A stretch of DNA of 64,000 bases from NCBI RefSeq assembly GCF_000281045.1, contig NW_008246145.1, positions 105,100 through 169,099 of the forward strand, given 5' to 3'. Positions 1 through 9,346 of this stretch are shown piece by piece. The position numbers were made by a program, and so were the translations under genes. The DNA is from Saprolegnia diclina VS20 (Eukaryota; Oomycota; Saprolegniomycetes; Saprolegniales; Saprolegniaceae). Position 1 is the stretch's first letter; every line of letters begins with the position of its first letter. The notes beneath the pieces are model-generated. The model was given only the letters and a program-made list of their open reading frames with translations. It searched no databases and was not told the DNA's origin.

Positions 1-148
1 CATTGAATCTTTGGCCAGGCAGCCAATCAAGAGCGCGGAGGGTGTGCATTTTGACCAATGAGCGCGCGATCCTCGAAGACCGTAGTTTTTATTGCCGTTT
101 CCCATTTGGCTCGACACCAAGCAGGCGACGACGACGACGACAAGACGC

Positions 149-2679
149 ATGGCCTACAACCCCACGTACCGTCCTGCATGAGGCGTCGACCTCTTCCTCC
201 CCGCGCATGGACCCAACTGCTCCTCTGCGTAGTGGATCGCGCTTCGGGGCCTACGCCCAAGGTACGCCCGCGATGAGTGGCACCGAGCGACCGCGTCCGT
301 AGACCCGCGGTACCCGCCACTCCAGCCCTCGACAGCCATGGCCGACCGGTACGTCGCTACGCATGGCCGCGCGCCAGTGCAAATCATGCGTCGTCTAGGT
401 CCGTGACGACGTCGCCGCCGCAAGCCGCCGCAGGTACACCTCGTATATGCTCATCCATGCAAGTGCCCATGAGTCATCGACACAGGCAACGCTTCGCAAT
501 GGACGTCGCCACCTCCAGGTAGACGCGACGATCTACTTGTATACGTTGAACCTCGCGCATGTAGTCGCCCGCCCGAGCCCGAAGACGTCGCCGCTCGTCA
601 ATAGCGAACTCACATCGACGGCCGCGCCATTCGTGCCCAAGCAGCATGCGGCGCCCGAGCCCATGGTGCAGGTTTGCGCGACGACCTTTCCTTAGCATGC
701 AACGTCCTCGTCCGTGTAGGTTACGCGGGGCGGCTGCATCTTTTACGTCCCCGAGTCCGAAGCGAAAGCGACGCCGACGAACGCAGTCTTGCGCCACGGA
801 CCCGGCGCGCAGCTCCACGTCGATATCCAGCCACCATACGCTGCGTCGGCCTCGGTCATTCCTTCGTCGTACGCTCTCATCGACCATTCGTCCTGTGCGT
901 CATCCGCCGTCGTAGGCCGATTGTGACTACGCGCCGGTCGCTGGCGTCCATGGCGCTGGCGCCAACGGTCCGGCGTCAGCTCGACGCCGAGCACGAAGAC
1001 ATGCTGCGGCAGGTGCATCCGTCCGACGAGCGGTACAAGGAGATCCCGTCGCAGTTCCACTGTATGTGGCCGCTGGACGTCCAGGACGACGCGCTGCATC
1101 GTAACGTCGCGGGCAGCTTTGGGTATCCCTCGCACTGCTACAAGGTAGTCCTTGTCTCCCACATTTTGTATAGTCGTTTTGAACTAAACCACAACCTAGG
1201 TGATTAGCGAGACGGACGGACGCACGTATGCACTGCGCCGCGTCGAGAACGTGCGTACGACACCAGGAATCACACAGCAAGCTGTCGACAAGTGGAAGAA
1301 GGTGGTTCACGCCAACGTCGTGCCGCTCCATCGCGCGTTCGTGTCCCACGGCGGTATACCGATACATTGATACATTCGAAAACGAGGCGATGTCGATGGT
1401 AGCGCTCTTCTTTCTCTCCGAGTACTACCCGACCGCCACGTCACTGCATGCCAAGTACTTTGGGAGCCAAGCGTCGTCAGTCGCGTCCGAGGCTTTTCTG
1501 TGGAGTCTCTTGACCCAAGTCACGGGGGCACTCCGGGCCATCCACCGCCACGACATGGCCTGCCAAGCCATTGCACTCCGACGCCTCCTTGTCACGGGTA
1601 GGCCTACGTCGTCATGTGCGTGGGCGAAGCGCGTTGTAGGACACAACCGCGTGCGCATCAGTGGCACCGGTGTCCTCGACGTTCTCGAGTATGACACGTC
1701 CAAATCCAAGCGTGTCGAAGCGCTACAGGTACACACCCTTCTCTTGACCGATCGATGCGACGGATGGACGGCGTAGCAAGACGACTTGGTCAACCTCGGC
1801 AAGGTCGTGCTCAGCCTTGGTGTCCGACAAGAGATGTCGGCGACGTCCAACGGTACGAAGGTTGCGGGATCTACGATCTGATGGGGCGCTAGTCTCGGAC
1901 CTTCTCGCACAGTTTGCGACCACCTTCTCGGACGAGCTCACGGCCGTCGTCCGTGGTCTCACGCTCCAAAGCACCACCTCGGTACGAATCGGTGGCTGTT
2001 GCCCTATGTTTCACACAGAATGCTAGGCGAATGACCTCGCACTGATGCTCTTTGATCGCACCCAGGCCGAGCTCGACACGCAGTACAGGTATGCGCATCT
2101 GGTACTTGTAATGTGGTCAAGCTGGCGAATGTAGTCTGGCCGATGAGCTGGAAGCGCAGTTGTCGTCCGAGTACCAGAACGGCCGCATGCTGCTGTTGAT
2201 GCTCAAGCTCGGTCTGATCAACGAGCGCCCGGATGTACGACTTGCGTCACGCGCGCCGAGGCTCATCATGCTGCCATAGTTCAACTTGGACAGCTCGTGG
2301 GCCGAGACGGGGGACCGCTACCTCCTCAAGCTCTTCCGCGACTATGTCTTCCACCAGGTACGACAGAAAAAACCTTGTCGGTGCTGAGCTGTCGTAGGTC
2401 GACGAAGAGAACCGACCGGTGCTCGACTTTGGTCACATTGTCGACGCTCTCAACAAGCTCGACGGCGCGTCGGCCGAGAAGATTCTCCTCTCGTCCCGGG
2501 ACGGCCAGTCGGTCCTTGTCGCGTCGTACGCAGAAGTCCACAAGTGCGTCAAGCAGGCCTTTAGCGAGCTGGTGGCCGCGGCCCAGCGCCAGCGCCCGTC
2601 GACAACGCCGCTCGCCAAGCCCGCACCGTACGGCGGTCGCAGTACCAACGGCCGTGGGCGCGGGCGTGGCCGGGGCTGA
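149..2679 (+). CDS. PAN3: PAN3, pseudokinase subunit of the PAN2-PAN3 poly(A) deadenylase
   Basis: Regulatory subunit that binds poly(A)-binding protein and recruits the PAN2 exonuclease to mRNA poly(A) tails in the cytoplasm. The gene is split into about a dozen exons. Introns I can place are at 519-564, about 669-718, 869-915, 1145-1199, 1354-1402, 1598-1639, 1729-1776, 1853-1892, 1982-2025, 2089-2134, 2235-2279 and 2358-2398. The exon at 565 encodes a PAM2-like motif (LNxxLxxxAxxFVP type, seen as [13 protein letters not shown]). Next come the pseudokinase ([18 protein letters not shown], then [12 protein letters not shown]), a coiled coil and the C-terminal knob ([28 protein letters not shown]-type block), ending in a Gly-Arg-rich tail. 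The frame joins cleanly back to about 375; 5' of that the start is a guess (ATG at 149 or 206) and I could not find the usual CCCH finger. Family identity is confident from the pseudokinase and C-terminal blocks. Confidence 0.88.
565..668 (+). other. PAM2-like PABP-binding motif within PAN3
   Basis: This PAN3 exon encodes the peptide [15 protein letters not shown], which fits the PAM2 consensus (Leu/Ser-rich start, Ala, then Phe-x-Pro). PAM2 motifs bind the MLLE domain of poly(A)-binding protein and are a known feature of PAN3 N-termini. It supports the PAN3 call independently of the pseudokinase. Confidence 0.7.
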
Positions 2680-2867
2680 TGCGTCTCCACTTGTAGTAGT
2701 CTCTTCATTCTTTCCTCGCTGACGACCTTATAAAAAACGCAATACCTCCGTCGTCTTGGGTCGCAAGGTGGTGGCAGAGCTTCGGGCCAGGTACGCAGGG
2801 GATAAGAAGGGTGCAGATCGACACGTATTGGATGTAGCGGTCGTTAGTGGTACACGCAACAACCCAT

Positions 2868-3675
2868 CTAGATGACGCTGGCTTCGTTCTTGAGCTTCTC
2901 GACAAGCGTATCGACGTCCGGAACGAGGATGCCGGCCTTGCGCGTCGCCGGGTTCTCAACCTTGACGGTCGTGATGCGGGGCGTGACGTCGACGCCGAGG
3001 TCCGCGATCGACTTGGTCGCGATCGGCTTCTTCTTGGCCTTCATGATGTTGGGGAGCGTCGCGTAGCGGGGCTGGTTGAGGCGCAAATCGGCCGTGAGCA
3101 CGGCGGGGAGCGGGCACTCGAGCGTCTCGACGCCCGCGTCCGTTTCGCGCGTGACCGTGGCCTTCTTGTCGGCGATCGTGAGCTTGCTCGCAAACGTGGC
3201 CTGCGGGTAGTTGAGGAGGCCGGCGAGGAAGCCACCGGTCTGGCACGCATCCGAGTCAATGCTCTGCTTGCCGAGGACGACGATTTCGGGCTTTTCTTCC
3301 TCGACAATCTTGGCGAGGAGCTTGGCGACCGCGAGCGGCTGGAGGTCCTGGTCGAGGCGCATGTCGGTCTCAATGTGGATGCCACGGTCGCAGCCCATGG
3401 CCAAGGCCGTGCGGAGCGTCTCCTGCGCCTGCTTGGGCCCGATCGAGACCGCGATGACCTCGGTCGCGAGCTTCTGCTCCTTGAGGCGGATGCTCTCTTC
3501 GACCGCGATTTCGCAGAACGGGTTCATGCTCATCTTGACGTTGTTGAGGTCGACGCCGGTGGGCGTCACGCGGACCTTGACGGCGTAGTCGACGACGCGC
3601 TTGACAGCAACCAGGACCTAGGCCATCATGGTCAGGCGAAGCTCGGCGAAGTCAGCAGGCGCTTCCTACCTTCAT
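2868..3675 (-). CDS. ETFB: Electron transfer flavoprotein beta subunit
   Basis: Mitochondrial matrix protein that, with ETF-alpha, passes electrons from acyl-CoA and amino-acid dehydrogenases to ETF-ubiquinone oxidoreductase. The predicted protein is 251 aa, close to the usual length of about 255. It begins [19 protein letters not shown] and has the family blocks [18 protein letters not shown], the recognition-loop region [34 protein letters not shown] and the AMP-binding region [19 protein letters not shown]. The ATG and AAG codons (3670-3675) form a six-base first exon. A 52-nt intron (3618-3669) separates them from the rest, and without it the conserved N-terminus is lost. It lies tail-to-tail with PAN3 (189 bp apart). 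Confidence 0.93.
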
Positions 3676-4185
3676 GGCAAATGTGGATTTTGCTGTTTCG
3701 TATACGAGCCACAAGTGGAGGCTCGATTAAGTCCGCACGTGGCACACGCCATTGCGCTGCGTGAAAGACTTAGTCGGATGCGCATTTTACAGAACCGCAC
3801 TTGAGTGGAGACGTGCGGTGACTGTTGACGCAGCATAGAGCATACACTGCATGGGCAATGCACTGGATCCTGGCAGCATCTTTGCCAGGACATTCTTGCA
3901 TGCAGAGAAGCTTTGAAAGTGCTCGCACCGCGCTGCCATGGAGCGCCCCGGAAGAACCCGCTTTTCGGAACGAGTCCAGTCGAGACCACTGTGCGAAGGC
4001 AGGATGCAACGGCGTGGCGAGTAGAGGTATAGCCCTGAGTGAGAAGCTTCGAGTTCTTCTTTAGAAACAGCGTCATAGGAGCCGCCGTTGGCGGCCGCTG
4101 GACGCGACGAAGCCATGCGAGGGACTGTCGGTAGGTCGTGGATGCTGACGAAGGAGTGGTGTCGTCACCACCCCCGCGTCGCATT

Positions 4186-4252
4186 TGATTGGTGGCTCTA
4201 GTTCAAGTTGCCGTTTGATTGGATCTCTCAAACATCGCGCCTTTCATTGGCC
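4186..4252. promoter_or_regulatory. Cluster of three CCAAT boxes (as ATTGG)
   Basis: ATTGG occurs at 4188, 4218 and 4246, all in the same orientation and spaced about 30 bp. CCAAT boxes bind NF-Y and are common in oomycete upstream regions. The target gene is unclear; ETFB starts 500 bp away on the minus strand. Confidence 0.4.
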
Positions 4253-4265
4253 AGAGGCTTGACAC

Positions 4266-4314
4266 GCATCCGGATATAACCGGACGAAGTGTCCGGATAT
4301 AGGTAACCGGATGC
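4266..4314. repeat. Inverted repeat built from TCCGGATAT
   Basis: The outer arms GCATCCGG and CCGGATGC are perfect inverted copies. Inside them are two TCCGGATATA copies and an ACCGGAC/GTCCGGAT pair. The 49-bp block is nearly symmetric and could bind a dimeric factor or extrude a hairpin. A related ATCCGGATAAT tract is seen at about 49,770. Confidence 0.55.
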
Positions 4315-4330
4315 ATGATGTGGCGTGAGA

Positions 4331-6344
4331 GCTGGGCGTGGGCGACGAGTGGGCCCTTGCCGTCTTTAGCTTGGGCTATCGCAGCGCATAAGTCTTGAAT
4401 CCAGCGTATAAGTGTTCTCTAGTCTTATTGGAGCGCGTACTAGTCGAGTATACAAGTGTAGCACGTGAACACCACTGCGGTGATTGTGCCACGGCGCCTC
4501 GCGGCGATTGCCGAAATTACATGTCGCGCACCGCGACGGCGCGCCTGCTGCGGCATTCGTCCTTGGCGCCTTCGGCATATATTTGAAAGATGCCGAAAAT
4601 ATCAAAGATACGCGATCGCGTGCTCGTGGCCGCGTCGCCTTGGTTCACGCGCTCCAGCCTCCACCAAATGCTGCAAACGGCCTCAAACAATGCAGATGAG
4701 TGTGCGACGCCTTATCAACAAACTTTTCTACGCTAGGAGAACGCTTGGACGAGATGAGCGTCCCGCAACTATCGCCTTGAGGTCCCGCGAAGCGACCTCT
4801 CTCAGTCGTCGTATGTAGTGTGTTGTACTAGTACATGGCTTGGAGCCATAGCTGGGCACCATAAAACGAGAGAACGGTCGTTCAGGGAATCAGCGCGCCG
4901 GCTGTTGTCGTTGGTCGGAACATGCGCACACAAGCCTTCGTTATGCTGTTCGAACGCGCCAACGAACCAACGAACCGCCGCAAAAAGGGTGGCAGTTCAG
5001 TGGTCGGCGCGCCGTCTGTTGTGAGTTGCTCTGGGCTTCTGGCCCACGGATCGATCCCTGCACGCCCCCGTTTTGGGTCATCCAAAACCGCTGGACCAAG
5101 TCCGCGGACGAGCCTCCACACTCCACACGGGGCAGCCGGGCGTCGGAGCGGGGGGGGCAGGGGGCGACGAAGACCCCACCCCAGATGTACGGATGCCGGG
5201 CGGCGTCGAAAAGCCAATCGCAGCGCAGCGCGATCGATCCCATATACCTGATTCGAGTGATGATGTGACCCGCTATGGAAGGCTTGCGACGCCCGCGGCC
5301 GCGACATTGTGTGCAGCGTGACCAATCAGCGGTAAGACCACGTTGTCATGGACGATATTCGCGCAGATGCGTGGACCGTCACGTCGTTGCTCGTCGTCGG
5401 CAAGTATCTCGGCCGCATACACGCCATTCCTACACTAGACCAACGGGTGACGTGACCGAAACTCGACCAGACCAGCAAACCTACGCAACACAGTCAGCCA
5501 TGCTGCACGCAGCCGTCGTAGATACACGATACCTGTCGACTCGAACGTACCAGGACCGTACGAGGGACCGAGATCACGTATCATTGGTGGCCGCCTCTAT
5601 ACTAGGACGTAGTCACAGCGCCAGGAGGAGACGACTGCGCGCGCTTTGGCTCAGTACGACCCAGAACCAAGCAGCACTACGTACAGCTACGCTTCAAACC
5701 CAGTGCGCCAAGCCTCTCGGTCGCGGCAGAAGACGACGTCGGGTTGGCCTCCTGGGACGCCAGGTGTGCACCACTGGTGCTGCGAGTATGGCTCTAAGGA
5801 GGCCACGTGTGCATGGGAAGGGTCGCAACCACAGTGACTTCGCACTCTAGCGGGTCGATACTCGAAACAAGAGCAGCGCCTACTGACTGCAAAGGCACTC
5901 TCAATGGTGGACAATGGTTCTCACACTAAATACCTCGACGATTCTCATGCCGGGGCCAACGCCATACAATTCCCAAGTCCAAAAAGCAGCGATTCATCAT
6001 ATCGTCATTTGTATACGAGTAAGACTAATTCTCGGCTTCGATGGTCGCCGTCGTCGGTTCAGCGCCCGTGCGCGTAGCATCAATGCCGACGACGCGACCA
6101 ATCATTGCGACATGGCGTCATCGAGCCGCCTCAAGTCGCATAAGTCGCGCTTGGACCATCCCAGGCTCAACTCGGATCCTTCGTAAAGCACCCTTTTCCA
6201 AGGCGCACGCACCTGCACGCGCGTTCGATACCGAGTCGTGTGGGACGACGCCACAGAAACACGGGCGGGCGGGACTGGGCGAACCAGCATTAGGGTTGGT
6301 GGATATTAATTTTATTAATTTTCGTATATTTCCGTAGTTTTGAA
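4331..6344. other. Gene-poor stretch with weak coding-like fragments
   Basis: No recognisable gene. A plus-strand fragment at 5349-5450 starts MDDIRADAWTVTSLLVVGKY, and another at 5646-5837 encodes 63 aa rich in Ser/Gln ending in a Trp/Cys segment (WCCEYGSKEATCAWEG). I could not join them into one frame with convincing introns. They may be exons of an unknown gene or remnants of one. The last 50 bases are AT-rich, as expected upstream of the bZIP gene. Confidence 0.3.
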
Positions 6345-6830
6345 ATGCAGCCCCAGCGCCCACGTCGCGTGTCCGCCGAGTGGATACCGTACGACGCAAG
6401 CGACGAGCAGGGCCCACCGTCGGGCATACAAGCGCAAGGTATCGCGGGCATGGCCCGCGACGGCGCGACGGGCGAGCCGACGCCGTGGCTGCGCGCGTTC
6501 ATCGAAGAGGACGAGCACTCGCGGCTCGAAATTAAAAAAGAGCGGCACCGCCGCGACAGCTCACGGTACCGCGAGCGCAAGATCGTCGAGCTCGAAGCGC
6601 TTCGGCAAGAGGTGTCCGAGCTCGAAGAGAAGGTCGACTCGCTACAGGAAGCGCGCCAAGCGCTGCGGGCGACCAACACGGGCCAGTACAAGGCGCGCGC
6701 GACGCAGGAAAAACTGCAGCTCGGCAAAGCCACCGACGAGCGCGCAGTGCTCGGCCATACGATCGAGCAGCAGAAGAACCTCATCGACTACTACACCAAG
6801 CGGCTCGCCGAGACCGCGGGTGACGCATGA
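6345..6830 (+). CDS. Atypical bZIP transcription factor, copy 1
   Basis: A 161-aa protein, intronless. Basic region and zipper lie at about residues 60-105: RHRRDSSRYRERK followed by leucines at heptad spacing (LEALRQEVSELEEKVDSL, then QEARQAL), four heptads. Counting back 18 residues from the first zipper leucine puts His where classical bZIPs have the invariant DNA-contacting Asn; the Arg eight residues later is kept. The N-terminus is short and polar, and the C-terminus (about 140-155) has a second helix, HTIEQQKNLIDYYTKRL. It is a tandem paralog of the gene at 7570, which shares the His substitution and the C-terminal helix. A nuclear regulator is likely; its DNA target cannot be inferred because the specificity residue is changed. 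Confidence 0.8.
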   Translation: MQPQRPRRVSAEWIPYDASDEQGPPSGIQAQGIAGMARDGATGEPTPWLRAFIEEDEHSRLEIKKERHRRDSSRYRERKIVELEALRQEVSELEEKVDSLQEARQALRATNTGQYKARATQEKLQLGKATDERAVLGHTIEQQKNLIDYYTKRLAETAGDA

Positions 6831-7569
6831 CCGCGTCGTATATTATTTCCATGTTTGCACAGTATTAAAATAATTCGTGTCGCTGCTTTTTTATTAATTA
6901 AAATGCTACCGTTTCCCGACATACGACCAATCGACTGGCCATTAAGTCCGAGCTTGACACTAATTGCTTGTCAAATGGACGTTCTTGCCACACCCCGGTC
7001 GCCCAGCTGGCCAGTCGAGCTCGCCGACGCCTCGTGGGCATGCCGACGCCACATACTCCGAGTACAGTAGACAAAGGCGGTGCATCGTCGCGCGCGGCGA
7101 ACATGACCAGCTCCACCGGCAAGAATGGCGCTATTTTGAAAGCGCCACGCACGACCAAGGCGCTATGGACCCGCGCCGGAGCGGCCAATGTGGCCAATGC
7201 GAGCGACCGCCAAGTCTCACTGCTTACATTGCCCGTCCTCGTCGTTTTTCGCAGCTTCAACAATGGCCGCGGCCCTTGTCTATGTGCTCATTCTCGTATG
7301 TGGGAAGCTCGTAGTAGTACATTGATGGCGTCGCATGCGTGCGTTGCATGGACCTCGAGACGACCGCTGCTGCGTGTGGCTTCTGGCATCGTCGTTGGCG
7401 CATCGAGTTGGCAATCATTCTGGTGTGTCATCGGCGTGTTGATGTGAGCGCAAATGACGTGTGCACACTATTTATGGTCGGACCAGGATATCCCGTAAAG
7501 TGCGCTTGTCGCACTTGAGAGGTGTCGCCGGACTCCGAACTTAATTTTTAGAGCACCGGGCAAAACCCC
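6831..7569. other. Spacer between the two bZIP genes
   Basis: Open frames up to 159 codons exist on both strands but none shows a domain, signal peptide or typical codon bias. An AT-rich tract at 6840-6905 probably includes the 3' end of bZIP copy 1. Nothing else is recognised. Confidence 0.4.
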
Positions 7570-8121
7570 ATGAACCTGGCCTCGCTCCTGAGCCACGACG
7601 ACGACGGCCGCCAGTACGACGACGAGTCGGACGACGGCGAGGTCAGGGCCACGACGACGGCGCACCATGGCGGCCATGGCGAGGCCAACGACGAAGGCGA
7701 CACGCCGTCGCCCACGACCACCGCGTCGTCGTCGTCGCCGATCGACTACTTTCGCCCGAGCGCCGCGCATACGATCGACGAGAAGAAGAACCGCCATCGC
7801 CTCAGCAACATGCGCCACCGCAAGCGCAAGAACATGGAAATCGACGGCTTGCGGCGGCGCGCGCGCGACCTCGAGGTCAAGCGCGACCAGCTCCAAGCGG
7901 CGTCGACGTCGATTGCGGCGTCGGAAGGGCCATGGGAAGAGCTCTGCGAGATTGAGCGCGGCAAGCTCGCGCTCGCCCGCGAAGAGCAAACCGTGCTCTC
8001 ACGCTCGGTCGCGCGCCATGAAGTGATCATTCAAAAATTCTACACCAACAAATACCCGGGCCAAGGCGACGATGGCGAGCAGCAGCAGCAGCAGCACGAA
8101 GATGACGAAGAAGAAGAGTAG
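7570..8121 (+). CDS. Atypical bZIP transcription factor, copy 2
   Basis: A 183-aa intronless protein. The N-terminal half is acidic and Ser/Thr-rich (DDDGRQYDDESDDGE, then TTTASSSS). The bZIP lies at about residues 73-115: RHRLSNMRHRKRK, then zipper leucines at DGL, RDL and DQL spaced by seven, with Ile as the fourth. As in copy 1, His occupies the invariant Asn position and Arg follows eight residues later. A C-terminal helix (VARHEVIIQKFYTNKY) aligns with that of copy 1, and the protein ends in a poly-Gln and acidic tail absent from copy 1. The pair is a tandem duplication. Confidence 0.8.
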   Translation: MNLASLLSHDDDGRQYDDESDDGEVRATTTAHHGGHGEANDEGDTPSPTTTASSSSPIDYFRPSAAHTIDEKKNRHRLSNMRHRKRKNMEIDGLRRRARDLEVKRDQLQAASTSIAASEGPWEELCEIERGKLALAREEQTVLSRSVARHEVIIQKFYTNKYPGQGDDGEQQQQQHEDDEEEE

Positions 8122-9346
8122 GGGAGGACCGCGTCTGCTATTTATTCTGTAGACGAAAGATTAAGAGGTTGCCTACATGTATGTACTTGCATGGATTGGA
8201 CGACTACTCTCAAATGGACGCAAAAGGCGAGTCGAGAGGCGAAGCGACTCGAGCCTTCGACTAGTGCGGCGCCGACTAGGACTACCGACCGAGGTACGTA
8301 TACTGAGCTAGTACCGCGAGAGGCTCGAGGCCGACGACAAGCGGTGGCCCTTGAAGGTGGCCAACTGACGTAAACGCGGTCCCGTCATCATCGAAGCCTC
8401 ACGCAATCGCGTACCAACTGGCGACCTTGGAAAATGCCGACTTTGAGGTTCGAAAAAGATCGGATCACATCAACAAGTTGTCGAGCACCCAAGTGCGACC
8501 TTGCTCGATACAGCAATGCGCGCACTGCGCTCGCATCGACAAGGGGTTGGTCGCCACGCGCCTCGAGAGGCCGCGCGAGTAATGAATGACGCACCCATGG
8601 ATACGAGGATGGGCAGGTGAGCACGTAAGCAGTGGCGCTTGCGCCAAGGACCAAGCTATCGGAAACAGCTTGCTACACCGCGTGACTCGCACGCAAAACG
8701 CTCGCGCGCTGGACCACGAGCGGCGTAATGAGCCCCGAGCCACAGCATACCAAGCATCGCTTGACGAGCAACGACGCATCGGGATGACTCAGGAGCTTGC
8801 GACGCGGTTGAGCATCGATACCATAAACACTCGTCAACGACCTGCGGGTGTTTGTGTGATCCTACATCGTGGCACGCGGAGCGCCTCGTTGAAGTTGCTG
8901 TTGCGGTCTGCCAGCACATGAGCTTGGCGCGATGCCACGGGGCTGAGGGAGCAGCGTCGTCGACTGCCATGAGCGGTGGTCGCTATGGACACGATCCGGA
9001 CGTCGCGTCTGCCGCGACTCGCATGAGTACTCTGCTTGATCAAACGAACGAGAGCCGCATGACGGACGCACCGTTGCTGGTGTCACTGTCAGGCCGACGC
9101 AGGCTACCGTGTTGGTGCCATCCTACACCTAGGTTGCATAGCCCGAGTTGTCGAGTGGGGGGTTAGCGATCGAAAATGGCAGCGCCAGTCCACTACCCAT
9201 ACTATCGGCATGATGGTTGCTGGCTTTTCGCTCCAATCACTCCTAGGGCTTTCGACATCTTTTCCGTCATTTGAAGTTTCATGAAGGATTCCTCAACTGT
9301 CGTAACCCTTGGACCCACCGACCGACTTGCGTAGCGATCGTCGCGC
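8122..9346. other. Intergenic stretch, nothing recognised
   Basis: Several short overlapping frames on both strands, none longer than 111 codons and none with a recognisable motif. The first 60 bases are AT-rich 3' sequence of the bZIP copy 2 gene. Confidence 0.4.

Larger units (their letters stand above)
3676..4330. other. Upstream region of ETFB with CCAAT boxes and a TCCGGA inverted repeat
   Basis: No ORF here resembles a protein. The 170-codon minus-strand reading frame (3672-4184) has no recognisable domain and overlaps the ETFB start. The region holds ATTGG motifs and the palindromic TCCGGATAT cluster listed separately, so it is probably promoter and intergenic DNA. Confidence 0.5.

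Noticed and set aside
2847-3764. 305-codon plus-strand ORF
   Set aside because: Antisense shadow of ETFB; GC-rich codon use opens the opposite strand. No domain.
7468-7989. 173-codon minus-strand ORF
   Set aside because: Antisense of bZIP copy 2; low complexity.
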